The position numbers and the translations under genes are program-made. Below, one piece after another: positions 22,405 to 39,020 of a stretch of 64,000 bases of DNA. This stretch comes from Prochilodus magdalenae (Eukaryota > Chordata > Actinopteri > Characiformes > Prochilodontidae). Below the pieces are notes generated by a model that was not told the origin of the DNA, did no database searches, and saw only the letters and a list, made by a program, of their open reading frames with translations. Position 1 is the stretch's first letter. Each line of letters starts with the position of its first letter. The stretch is from contig JAMWET010000490.1 in NCBI GenBank assembly GCA_024036415.1, positions 62,001-126,000 of the forward strand, given 5' to 3'.

Positions 22405-23680
22405 ACAAGGCAGACACCCTCGTGTTCCGGAAGGCTTAGCTAGTACACTTCTGTGTTCTACAAAGCTTAGCATATGCACCCTTGTTTTCCAGAAGACCTA
22501 GCTAGTGCATCATTGTGTTTTGGAATACTTAGCTAGTGCACCCTTGTGTTCTAGAAGGCCTAGCTAGTGCAGCCTTGTGTTCTAGAAGGCTTAGCTAGTG
22601 TACTCTTGCGTTCTACAAGGCTTGGCTAGTGCACCCTTGTGTTCTAGAATGCCTGGCTTGTGCACTCTCGCGTTCTGAAATGCTAGCAAGCACCCTTAGC
22701 TAGTGTACTCTTGCGTTCTACAAGGCTTGGCTAGTGTACCATTGTGTTCTAGAATGCCTGGCTTGTGCACTCTCGCGTTCTGAAATGCTTAGCATATGCA
22801 CCCTTGAGTTCTAGACTGCTTTGCTTGCTCACCCTTGTGTTGTAGAAGGCTTAGCTAGTGTACTCTTGCGTTCTACAAGTCTTGGCTACTGTACCACTCT
22901 CGTGTTCTGAAAGCCTTAGCTAATGCACTCTTGTGTTCTAGAAGGCTTAGAGCACCTTGTGTTCTAAAATGCTTTGCTAATGCACACCCATGTTCTAGAA
23001 TGCTTTGCTACTGCATGCTCGTGTTCTAGAATGTGTAACTAATTCACCCTTGTGTTCTAGAATGCTTTGCTAATGCACACCCATGTTCTAGAATGCTTTG
23101 CTACTGCATGCCCGTGTTCTAGAATGCTTTGCTAATGCACACCCATGTTCTAGAATGCTTTGCTACTGCACGCCCGTATTCTAGAATGCTTAACTAATGC
23201 ACCCTTGTGTTCTAGAATGCTTTGCTAATGCACACCCATGTTTTAGAATGCTTAACTAACACACCCTTGTGTTCTAGACTACTTTGCTAATGCGCACCCA
23301 TGTTCTAGAATGCTTTGCTACTGCATGCCCGTGTTCTAGAATGTGTAACTAATTCACCCTTGTGTTCTAGAATGTGTAACTAATTCACCCTTGTGTTCTA
23401 GAATGCTTTGCTAATGCACACCCGTATTCTAGAATGCTTAACTAATGCACCCTTGTGTTCTAGAATGCTTTGCTAATGCGCGTCCATGTTCTAGAATGCT
23501 TAACTAATGCTCCCTTGTGCTCTAGACTACTTTGCTTGCGCACACTTGTGTTCTAGAATGCTTAGCATGTGCACCCTTGTGTTCTAGAAGCCTTAACTAG
23601 TGTAACATTGTGTTCTAGCAGGCCTAGTTAGTGCACAGTTCTGTTCTAGAGGGCTCATCTAGTGCATGATCAGTTTCCAG
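22405..23680. repeat. TTCTAGAA minisatellite between selenot and serp1
   Basis: About 40 units of 30-31 bp, the same family as in selenot intron 1 but with a different dominant variant ('gtgttctagaatgctttgct' + 'aatgcacacc'). I count about 22 exact TTCTAGAA sites here. It occupies most of the 2.1 kb between the divergent selenot and serp1 start codons. Confidence 0.92.
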
Positions 23681-23689
23681 ACTACAAAG

Positions 23690-29264
<5,575 letters not shown>

Positions 29265-29960
29265 CAAGGCTTGCGATTCCAGTGGACGACCACAGCTCAA
29301 CATTCCGGCCTCCACCTTCTGCTCCTGATTTCGCAACGGGGGAATTTCTGCCAGAAACTTCCAATTAATTTAAGTGTAATATACTGTAATCCTGTTCCTT
29401 CTGTCAGACGTGGACCAACATGCCGTTCCTCTTCCGTGCCTTATTATGATGTGGAGAAATCAAGCTATAAACTGCAAACGATTCCGACGTATTATTCCGC
29501 CAGTAGGAGCCTAGAAATTACATAACGTGGTGTTGTGAGACTAAACATTCCTCTGAATTACGCTGAAATTGTATTTGTTGTAATTTCGTATTTCCTGCAA
29601 ATGAAGGGGCGTGTCCTGATTCCTGTGTACTAATAACTGAACTGACCAAATAGTGAACGTTTGGCACGAGCTGGAACTTTTCAAACAGTCCTGAAACTGA
29701 TTTGTTTGATGGTAAATGTCTAGGATTTTGTTTTTAATCGTTCTTGATTCTTACAGCATTCCTGATAGGTGCCTCTGCGTGCATTGCTGAGAAGTCAGTG
29801 TTTTTTTTTTTGCTGGGCTGCATTCAGGCTTCGTCTTATTTACGGTTCTCAGGCACATATTGCTCCATGAGGGGCGTAGTACTGTCTCAGATTTAGACCG
29901 ATGCCTCTGATGGATCTTAGGAGTGTTCAGACCCAAATAAAATGTTGCTGAGAGCAAGTG
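29265..29960 (+). other. serp1: serp1 3' UTR with AATAAA at 29936-29941
   Basis: After the serp1 stop there is no coding sequence. A canonical AATAAA at 29936-29941 followed by a GT-rich stretch ('gtgtcgagtgtgtttgtgtt') marks the likely polyadenylation site, giving a 3' UTR of about 700 bases, much longer than the 198 bp CDS. Confidence 0.75.
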
Positions 29961-30261
29961 TCGAGTGTGTTTGTGTTTCATTCTTCAACCTGCTGGCTAC
30001 ATGTGGCATATAATGCATGTTCTAGAAGGGGGATCCCACATGGACCATCCCACCGACTTCTCAAAAGGCGCTGATTGAGATGTTACTCGTTTAGAGTGGT
30101 TTGGTGTGAGGTAGTTAATCATACTTATTGAAATGATCTTTTTTACACTGGTGGTGATGGGAACCAGGCTTGTGCCGACCGTCCTGCACCATCTCTAGAC
30201 CCAGATAGTATGTGGACATAAGCCACAGCTGACCCAGTTTTGGCACTGGGAATCAGCAGTG

Positions 30262-30915
30262 AGCCAAAGGTAGCCCACGTGTTCCGAAACAGACCTGGTC
30301 CACTTCTGGCCCAGATACGGCAGCGCTGCCTTTTGGCAAACTGCATGTTAGGCCAAAGTGGCCCACATGTTCCGAAACAAACCTGGTCCACTTCTGGCCC
30401 AGATACAGCAGCGCTGCCTATTGGCAAACTGCATGTTAGGCCAAAGTGGCCCACATGTTCCAAAACAGATTGGGTCCACTTCTGGCCCAGATACAGCAGC
30501 GCTGCCTATTGGCAAACTGCATGTTATGCCAAAGTGGCCCACATGTTGCAAAACAGATTGGGTCCACTTCTGGCACAGATATAGCAGCGCTGCCTATTGG
30601 CAAACTGCATGTTAGGCCAAAGTGGCCCACATGTTCCAAAACAGACCAGGTCCATTTCTGGCACAGGTACAACGGGGTTGCCTACTTTTGGCTGACGTGT
30701 AGCCCTCATCTGGTCCGTATGTCTGGCCCACATCTTCCAAAACAGATTGGGTCCACTTCTGGCCCAGATACAGCAGTGCTGCCTATTGGCAAACTGCATG
30801 TTAGGCCAAAGTGGCCCACATGTTCCAAATAGACCTGGTCCATTTCTGGCACAGGTACGACGGGGTTGCCTACTTTTGGCTGACGTGTAGCCCTCATCTG
30901 GTGTGTACGTCTGGC
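30262..30915. repeat. 88 bp tandem repeat with a longer higher-order unit
   Basis: Units start near 30262, 30350, 30438, 30526 and 30614 and read 'gccaaagtggcccacatgtt', 'ccgaaacagacctggtccac', 'ttctggcccagatacagcag' and so on. From 30660 a related block with 'acggggttgcctacttttgg' alternates (30665-30730, 30852-30915). Open frames on both strands come from the repeat and are not genes. Confidence 0.9.
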
Positions 30916-30949
30916 CACCATCTTCCAAACCAGGTTCACCCATGTGCCA

Positions 30950-31200
30950 ACCCGTGCAGCAAGTGGGCCAGATTTGTGCCAGAACAGTTTTGCTATCTGG
31001 GTAGTCTTTGGTAGGAAGGCCTCCACCAAATCTGGGCCAACTGACCAATTCTTTGAAGCAAGAGTGTCTGAACACTGATGTGGCCTACATCCATAAACTT
31101 GTCCAGTGCATGCCAAATCCAATCCCAACTGTTGTGATTCGTGCTTCTTCAGGTTTACGTTTTAGTTTCAGGTGACTCGTTTTGCTTGTCCGGTGAGCTT
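30950..31200 (-). mobile_element. Fragment of the 17.5 kb-type Tc1-like family
   Basis: It shares 'gtgtctgaacactgatgtgg' and the terminus-like 'ttttgcttgtccggtgagct' with the element at 17517-18060. It is shorter and more diverged. Another fragment with the other end ('aaaagagtcacctgtacctg') is at 36780-37040. Confidence 0.6.
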
Positions 31201-33056
31201 ATGTAGGCTATGCCCACTCCACATTGGCCCCCCTCCACCTGCCAGATCAAATCAGTGCCTAATTCTATGTAACAGTAATATGCCCAACATTTGAAACCAT
31301 AATAAATAAAGATATTTATTAATAACTGTGTTCTGCTTTGTCCAGTTTATCAAATTGCAAATGGTTCCAACCCTGGATTCGACCCTCGCAAGAAGCGGAG
31401 CAGCCTCCTGCAGATAAGAGCACTCGGTAGGTTGCATCTTCATCTTCACCAAGGTATTTATGGGATATGACTTCCTCGTTCTGAATTAGTATGTGAGTAT
31501 GAGTCACAGCAGAGACCAAAACCAAAACCAGAGACCTTTGGAGGACTGTGGACACACCACTCGGCTGGGACGCCAGCACTCTGTGGGAGTAAATAAGACC
31601 TTGAGTCTTCGTCTGCTGGAGACAAAGGGAAATCACCAGTGGAATTTGAGAATCATGGCTTCACGCTGGTTGCGTAACTCTTCCCTCATTTACCAATACA
31701 ATCAAACATTGGGCAGTGTTACTCAGCGCAGGCCAGTGGTGTCATGGCACTTCCCATTTCTGAACACCATCTGGGGGTATTTTAAAATAGACCTGTTGAA
31801 ACCTGTGGAAACACTCTGGCCACTCAGGTCCCTGCTTGTCTGGTGTTTCTTCCTAAACCAAGTAAGCCTCTGCTCTTCTGGGATGGCTTTACACTAGATG
31901 TTGGAACATTGCTGTGAGATTTTGATTGCATTCAGCCATTAATAACTGATGTTGGATAAACGGTTCTGGATCACTCGTTCCAAAGGTACTGTATGGAGCG
32001 CTATCACTTTGGAGAACACAGTTCCACAGGCCAATGCAATGGAGGGGGTGGGCTTTATACCCCTCTGGGGTTGGCATGGTGACCTTAGGTTCATGTACAG
32101 CTATAGACAATGCTTTTCTATGGAGGTTGTGGTTGTACAAGCTAATACATGTGCACCTTAACATGGCTGAATTGAGTTTGCTTCCCAGACTGGGACTAGC
32201 CCTGCTTTCTGGGGACAGTCCCTGGAGCTGTCTCTGGAGCTGTCCCTGGAAATGTCCCTATAAATCAAAAACACACCAGAAAGTCCTAAGAAAGTCCCGG
32301 CCAGAGCAGATGTGCTTGTTTTGGCCAACAGAGGGGGCTACTGCTATCAGCTGACCACTCGCTGCTGTATAAACTCCCATCAGGAGCGAACAGGGGTCCA
32401 CAACGTCGCCTCTTTTCGGGTAAGCCAAGGATTGTAGGCCGGGGAGGGTTAATGGGACTTGAGGGTGGGATCTGATTTGTACAGACGTGTAGCTCCATGC
32501 CATCTACTAACAGAGCACCATTCGTGTCTCTCTGTTAGCCATCTATCTATAACATACGGCATACGCTCATAGAAGCAGCTCTGTCGCTCCAGAACTGGAG
32601 CTAATCCAGAGGTGTGTTTGTGTTTGGGGTCTGGTTATTGGGCTGTAGCCACAGGTCACTTTACACTGCCAAAACATTTAATATGAATATGAATTATGAA
32701 ACCGCCGAATGCTTTGTGGTAAACACGTCCCCGTCCCCGCCACCACTAACCACAGTACAGTTACTGGTCAAAGTTCATAAAACTGGACCTGCCTGGCCTT
32801 TCATTTCATTTCATCTCAGAAAACGTACTTATTGCTCTTAATTAGTGTGTAATTAAATGGTTATGATGTAATGAAAAGTCTTACAGAGTGGTTTGCTGTG
32901 AGATGCTCGGTTCCAGAGAAACTTCAGGTCAGCCGAGGTGATAGGAACCAGATGTCTGGAGTTTAAGGCCATTGTAAGTTCCTTCCCAGAGCGTTAGATA
33001 GTCAACGTCTGAGACATTGTAGTTAATGGAAATGGTTTACATGCCAGGCAAAATAG
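31201..33056. other. Intergenic, mostly unrecognised, with one dispersed repeat
   Basis: 31889-32120 on minus matches 520-740 on plus ('catgaacctaaggtcaccat', 'atccaacatcag', 'ggctgaatgcaatcaaa'), so it is an interspersed repeat of unknown class. 32205-32260 has short tandem 'ctggagctgtccctgg' units. I see no gene in the remainder. Confidence 0.5.
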
Positions 33057-33430
33057 TGTCACGCCCATAACCCACCACTCGAGGATGTCACTGTCACATG
33101 TCCACCATCTCCCAATCCCATTCCATCTCTAGGAATATTGAATTTCACCTGTAGCTGATTAGCCTCTTGTACAAAGACTCCTCTCTCCCACTGACCCGTT
33201 GCGAAGTATTGCATCATCCTGTTGGATGCTGTTGCTGGTCTGACTGTTTTGGCTGGTTCTGACTTCTGCTCGTCTTCCTACTCTGACTCAGTCCTTGCCC
33301 TCTTGCTTACGTCCCCGTGTGCCTTGTTGCTGCTGTGTTGTGCTACCAGTCTGTTCAATAAACCTAGCTTTGCTTTTAGCTTGGCGCGCCTCACCGTCTG
33401 TCTGTCCATCTTCACACATAGGAGGCGCCA
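33057..33430 (+). mobile_element. Possible solo LTR-like repeat
   Basis: It begins 'tgtcacgcccata', contains a CAATAAA-like signal ('ttcaataaacctagc' at about 33354) and ends near 'cttcacacata', loosely matching the TG...CA, poly(A)-bearing layout of an LTR. No flanking duplication or second copy was found in the window, so the class is uncertain. Confidence 0.3.
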
Positions 33431-33539
33431 AGGAGGCGTATTTGTTCAGCTATAGAACTGTTCTAGCATCATCAACATTACACACATCTTCAAAAGAGTA
33501 CCTGCACCAACAGCTGCACCCAGATGAAATCACTGGCTG

Positions 33540-34200
33540 AAACTTGGTGGGTAGGTTTGACCTCGGGCCTTGTCACTGTACCTGACTGACCCAACAGCCA
33601 CGACTGCAGACCTTCAGCAAGCAGCGATGTCCTCTATGAGTCATCCTGTTCGTGCCAGCACCATTGCCAGACGACTGCACCACGCAGGGCTGCAACTTGT
33701 TACAACGACTGTCCTTAACACCACGTCACCGTCACCAAAGACTGCAATGGTGTTGGGCCAGACTGTCATGGAGTGACTCAGAATGGCGGCGGGTCATCTT
33801 CAGTGACGAGTCCCGCTTTAGTCTTGGTGGAGACGCCCAACGAATCCGTGTGTGGAGGCACCGTGGTCAGCACCCAGATGAACGGCTTGTTGTCACACGT
33901 CCAGAAGGCCTGGTGTCCCTCCACCTCCACCCCTACCGCACCATCTGCAGGAACAGTGTGAGGATGTTCAAGCTGCATGGGATGGATTATCACGGAACAC
34001 CATTAGGAACCTCTACAGCTCCATACCGAGACGTCTGGCATGTTGGGTTAGCAAACATGGCGGCCCGACTCCACCATACTGAGAGACAGACTTCTGTATG
34101 TGTAGCTCAATAAATATTGATCATATCAGTCTAAATGTATCATCAGTTATTGATCCTGGTCACCTTTATCTTCCTTCCCAACAGCACCGCAATCCCACAC
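33540..34200 (+). mobile_element. Tc1-like transposase pseudogene
   Basis: Read on +, fragments in two or three frames match Tc1 transposases: 'VRASTIARRLHHAGL', then 'VIFSDESRFSLGGDAQRIRV' with the catalytic-region D (SDESRF), then 'YRTICRNSVRMFKLHGMDY'. The conserved 'PDLNPIEHLWDVL'-type block is lost and there are frameshifts. The 3' end 'caataaatattgatcatatc' is shared with the inverted copy at 11.23 kb. It cannot encode active transposase. Confidence 0.8.
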
Positions 34201-34555
34201 CTCCTTCTTTTGATCAAGAAGCAATAAAAAGACAGTACAAAGATGAAGTGCAATGTTTTCTTTTTATTGGACGAGCAGGACAATATGTATAATAGCAGTG
34301 CTACATATCTCCTCTCCAATAAACATTCGTTTTTTCACTCTACGGCTACAGGTAACTGGACGACCATCCCTGAAGGTGCACTCTGACATCAATTTCCGAT
34401 GATAAGGCACAAAGCAGAGTGATTAGTAGCTCTTCAGTTGCTGTTAGTAAGCGTGTTCTGGTACAAGGCTCAAGTGAAATACGTGGCTTTCATGGCACGC
34501 CCCCCCCTGACAACAGGCACTGATCTGAGAAGCAGTCAAGCGGAGGTCTCAAAAG

Positions 34556-36455
34556 TTAATCCTTCGTGGCATCCGCAAAGAGTAAGAACCCAGAGAAGGT
34601 ACTGTCATCTTCACTGCTGGAATAAACCCCATTCCAGTCCCGCAGCGTCTCCAGCCACACCTGGTCACCAGAGGACAGTCGGATCAGTAGCATGTTGGAC
34701 GCCTGGTCGATATCCTGGCCATAGAGGGAGTCGCGGGTACGCAGTTTACGGACCCCGTTCACCACCAGAGCTGCCCGCAAAGGGCGATTGCGCACAGTGA
34801 TGTAGTAGGAAAAGACATAGACGCCTCCGTAAGTGCAGTTGAACTTGCTGATGTTGGGGTCCCAGTGGCCTTCCTCATTATAGATGACCTTGTCGAACCT
34901 GACGGGTTGGCCAGGAGGCGGGAAGGACCTGCTGGGGAAGAGTCCCACGCTAAACGCCGACCGTCTCTGAATGAAAGGTTCTCCTTTGGACCCCTTCACT
35001 CCCCTTAAGCCCCTCATCCCTTTCAGACCTCGCACCCCTTTCATACCAGGCATGCCTCTCTGCCCTGGTGGTCCAGATGGTCCTTTTGTGCCAGGCTCCC
35101 CCTGGTCACCTTGGGGCCCCGGGTCACCTTTCTCACCCACAGTCCCAGGGAACCCATCAGTGCCGTTGAATCCCGGGATGCCCATGTCCCCCTTTGGTCC
35201 AGGAGGCCCAGGTTCACCCTGGTCACCTTTCTCCCCCTTCTCCGAACCTCCACGTTCTCCCATTTCTCCCCTTTCACCTTTTTCCCCTTTGTTTCCATCC
35301 AGCCCGGGAGGTCCTATCAGACCATGCATGCCAGGCTCACCCATATCACCCTTGGTGCCATTCTGCCCGGGTTCCCCTCGTTCCCCGGGGTCACCTTTCA
35401 GGCCGGGCAAACCGATGTCTCCCTTTTCTCCTTTAGGTCCTGGCTCACCTGGAGACGTTACAAGAGATCAGTGCCATCCAACAAAACGTACTAACTCAGA
35501 ATCCCTATTCAAGCTCTAACGTTACCCACCCCTATCTCCTGGCATCCCGGCAAGTCCCGGAATTCCCGGCAGCCCCTTCTCTCCAGCATCTCCTCGATCC
35601 CCTGTAGGAACCAACAAGTGAATCCCTCACCACACTGAGAATCCTCAATCACTTCGAACGTCATTTCTCTAAGATGCTTGAGAGATGATGTGTACTGACC
35701 TTTTTCTCCCTGCAGTCCAGGAGCTCCAGGGAGTCCAGCTGGCCCTGCTGGTCCCTGAAATCCCACCTCGCCCTTCTGCCCTGGACCACCTGACACAGGT
35801 AAAATGACCATTAAGCAAAAACGACATGGCGAACACCATCAATTATACAGCACCTGACATTCAGAGCATCCGAACTGGTTCTGGAACATGGCCAGGACAT
35901 CACCGAGTGGACCAGCAGTCCAGCAAGTCCCAGGTCAGTACAATATCTATTCTCTTCCTAAAGTATATTTACTTAGTGGTGTCTAACCCTATGGTGTACA
36001 TTCTGTGTCCACTCACCTGATGACCCTTTCTCTCCGGCGGGTCCCGGAGGGCCTCTTTCTGGTGGACAGCACTCACAGAAGTTGAAGAAGCACTCGTTGT
36101 AGTCCAGAGTGTAGTTCCTCTGGCCCACTCCAGGGGGCAGCATGGCCTCAGTGTGGTAGTCAGAGGAGTAAGGGTCGCTAGCGTAGGTGCTGCTGTCAGT
36201 GGGAGACAGGGAATAGGCATCCATGATGGATTCTGTGGTCTCCTCGGTGGCTGCAGTGCTGGAGTGGACCGGGGTCACAGTGGTGGTGTGGCGAGCACCC
36301 ACACGGGAGGGCAGCTGTGAGGGTGTTTCTCCACCCTGAGGCCTCTTAGTGGGCTTTGTGAGGAGTCGGTATGGGTTCCTAGACGCTAAAGCCTCCACCA
36401 CTGCTACCACCACCAGCGCTGTGACCAGGATGAGCAGGCGGAGGGAACTGGGCAT
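34556..36455 (-). CDS. otol1: Otolin-1, inner-ear collagen-like C1q protein
   Basis: Coding exons on minus: 36455-36017, 35789-35700, 35601-35530 and 35448-34556 (stop TAA). Every junction splits a collagen Gly codon in phase 1. The predicted protein has about 497 residues; otolins known to me are 477-488. It has a signal peptide ([20 protein letters not shown]), a Ser/Thr-rich segment, a Cys cluster '[17 protein letters not shown]', a long Gly-X-Y collagen region with one interruption ([12 protein letters not shown]), and a C-terminal C1q domain ('[20 protein letters not shown]', '[20 protein letters not shown]', '[10 protein letters not shown]', '[10 protein letters not shown]'). Otolin-1 is the secreted scaffold of otoliths. 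An in-frame upstream ATG at 36482 exists; I prefer 36455 because the signal peptide follows it directly. A 5' UTR intron may end near 36489 (ccatag|gtcac). Confidence 0.94.
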
Positions 36456-36489
36456 TTTGCTGACAATGGTGGGGAACAACATGTGACCT

Positions 36490-38134
36490 ATGGAAATGGG
36501 TAGAAATGGACACAGTGAAGGACAGTAGGGTTCCGTCGTGTAGCACTGTGAAGGCTACGTGCTGTACATAAACGCTGAACTGGGGAGATGTGAAAATGGA
36601 TTTCTATAATTAATATATACATTTATATTGAACTTTCCTTATATGGTAATGCTACTACATACAGTAGGTGAACACTGGTAGGGCTAATTAGATGCATCAT
36701 GTGGAAGAGCATTTTGCAACATGGGCTGTGCTTCAGTTCCCTCCTCTAAGTGGATCAATCTGATCATCTTCAGCTCCCAAAAAGAGTCACCTGTACCTGG
36801 AATGTACCTAATAGTGTGTAACCCCTCCACCAGCACCAACAACAGCTGTGACTGGATTTGGTATGGACTACACTGTTTCTGGTTTCTGGATGGAGGCCAC
36901 ATCAGTGTTCAGACACTCATGCATAAAAGAATTGGTGAGTTGGTCCAGATTTGGTGGATATCTTCCCTGACGCGTATCCGAGGAGAATTCCTTGACTGGG
37001 TAGACCTGTTTGACCGGAGTATGACCTAGTGGCCAAACTTGTTGGCATATGAGATCCATATATTGTGGCTTTCCAAAAAAAAATACATGTCCCCTCCATT
37101 TTTATTTTTATGCATCATTAGAACACAGCAGCTGCTCTTTACACAGACTGAAAACTTTGTGATGAACGGAGGAACCGAAATGGCCCAATATTGCTTGAAA
37201 TGAAGTCTGGTTCCATTGACTTACATTGAAGTTAAAGGAGGTTTTTGGCCTCTCCTGTAAAGTGACCATTCTGGAGATACCTGTTTTTCTTGGGCAGTGC
37301 AGATACACTAATATAGTGGTCACCAATCTTATCCATAAATGGCCGGTTTGGCTGCAGGTCTTCATTCCAACCAAGCAGGAGATCATGTGATCTGTTGTCT
37401 GAAGGCTGAGCAGTTGGTGAATCAAGTAGACTCAGGTGAGCTCCTGCTTGGTTCGAATGAAAACCTGCAGCCACACCGGCCCATTGTGGATAAGATTGGT
37501 GACCACTGTGCTAATACTAATATGTCATATACTGAACTCTATATATCGCCGTTTATCAGATTTCCGAATGAACCCCTCTGGCTTAAGCTAATAAACAAAA
37601 CACATTTGGAGCCAAATCCTCCCTCAGTGCCATCAGTAAGCACTGTTATGACTTTGTGAGGGAGCTTTCTGATGCATTGACCACTACAGACGTCTGGTTC
37701 CCATCACCAGCACTGCGAACAAGAAGACTTCGAGACCGACGTGTGCAGAACTGAAAACCAGGAGTGGTTTATTCATAAACAGGCAAGCTCAGCAAGCACC
37801 AGTAAACAGTATAACAAAGGGAGGAGCTAAATCGGAGTCAGAGACAGGTGGAGGTCAGAACCAGGTAGAACAATCAGCGAGGTTTACACGGGAAGACGGA
37901 AGGGGAAAACCAAAGTGAGGAAGCACAGGTACAAACCGTAGAGTCAGAGCCAAAGGGATACAGCGAAAGAGTAGTAGAAACGAAGGGAGTCAAACTACCA
38001 GAAAGGGACAACACGAGAGAGGACCGCTCAGAATTGCTAAACTAAGTTTGGCAAAGCTTCGCAAAGTGGGAGTGGCTTAAACACAGGAAGTAATTGGATA
38101 CAGCTGAGGTTAAAACTCGGGCGATCTAGAGTGA
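36490..38134. other. Region upstream of otol1 with repeat fragments
   Basis: 36600-36660 is AT-rich. 36780-37040 is a Tc1-family fragment (see 17517-18060). 37105-37270 is an inverted copy of the dispersed repeat at 39925-40110. Two diverged copies of 'ccggtttggctgcaggtctt'/'aaaacctgcagccacaccgg' near 37340 and 37460 are inverted with respect to each other. The otol1 promoter should lie in the first few hundred bases but I cannot point to elements. Confidence 0.5.
37105..37275 (-). repeat. Dispersed repeat X, copy 1
   Basis: Read on minus it matches 39925-40110 and 63478-63645: 'ccagaatggtcactttacag', 'gagaggccaaaaacctcc', 'cattgaa...tcaatggaacc', 'gggccatttcggttcctccg', 'cacaaagttttcagtctgtg'. 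No coding potential and no class assigned; possibly a non-autonomous DNA element. Confidence 0.6.
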
Positions 38135-39020
38135 ATAGGCCCTTTTCACACTTCCGCATTCTTTTTTCCGGAAACACGCGCGGATGGGTAACGCTAGTTC
38201 CGCTAAACAGTAAACAGTGATGGCAGAGTCCAAGAACAAGAGATTTTGCAGTGTACCAAGGTGTTCGAACTCAACACAAAAGCAGCCGGATCTCAGTTTC
38301 CATGGCTTTCCGGCTGACGGCGAGCAAAAGAACAAACGGGTGCGTGCGATAAGGAGAGACGAAGGGGTAAACTCTGTGATTTGGCGCGGGAGTACCTCTG
38401 TGTGCAGCCGGCACTTCACTGCTGCGGATTACATAGAGGGAAGCTCTACATAGAGGGGGTGCTGTTCCCACTCGGTTTCAGTGGAACAATTTTTACGTCC
38501 CCCTCATAAGCTGTCAGCGTTTGAAAGAGCAAGCTCTCACCGGGGAGTAGACGGGAGTAGAAGCCAACCGGCAGACCATGTATAACCAAGTTTGTGTGGC
38601 TCCTCGTTCTTCCTCATCGATCGGTAGCACCTAGCTCTGACTATCACCTTGTTGTCGACTATATCGAACACTGAATAAACAATAACACTTAGCCTATCAT
38701 TCCCGTGACGAGGATTAGCTTGTTGTGCTAGCGTGTTAGCAGGCATAGATGTAAACAAAGCTTACGTTAGCTGACGTGACTTGGTTTGCTAGCTAACCTA
38801 ATCGGGAGCTACGAATAAGGAGCTAAGTTCAGCCTCGTAGATCACGTTAACTAAAGCAGTCAGTATCCTTCATAATATTTACTTTTTGCTTAAACTAGAC
38901 ATCCTCAAATTTCAGTCTCAACAGCGATGAAGTGAAATATTTCATGGTCAGCCGGGTGTACAGGTACCTGTACTACCCAGCATCGACGTATTTCCGCTTT
39001 TTTGTGAAAAGGGCGTATCA
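38135..39020 (+). mobile_element. THAP-encoding transposon remnant, copy 1
   Basis: Inverted ends 'ataggcccttttcac' (left) and 'gtgaaaagggcgtat' (right) bound about 885 bp. It carries a THAP zinc-finger reading frame near the left end. A shorter copy with better-matching ends lies at 43241-44120. THAP domains occur in P-element and Kolobok-type transposases; the catalytic part is absent here, so I do not assign a superfamily. Confidence 0.75.
38220..38453 (+). pseudogene. THAP domain fragment of a transposase
   Basis: The frame gives about 77 residues with a complete THAP C2CH signature: C10 and C15 in 'RFCSVPRCSNSTQK', a central Trp ('SVIWRGS') and 'VCSRHFTAADY'. The protein stops directly after the domain (EGSST-stop), and transposase-like sequence does not resume in frame. 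It would bind DNA if expressed, but it lies inside a degraded element, so it is called a remnant. Copy 2 at 43.3 kb has lost the middle of the domain by deletion. Confidence 0.7.

Noticed and set aside
22405..23680. CRISPR-like array
   Set aside because: Units are contiguous with no unique spacers of fixed length, and the context is vertebrate.
30143..31128. Several open frames of 78-183 residues on both strands
   Set aside because: They arise from the 88 bp tandem repeat and repeat the same peptide in shifted frames.
34971..35519. 182-residue Pro/Gly-rich frame on +
   Set aside because: It is the antisense shadow of the otol1 collagen exons, where Gly-X-Y codons read as Pro-rich on the other strand.
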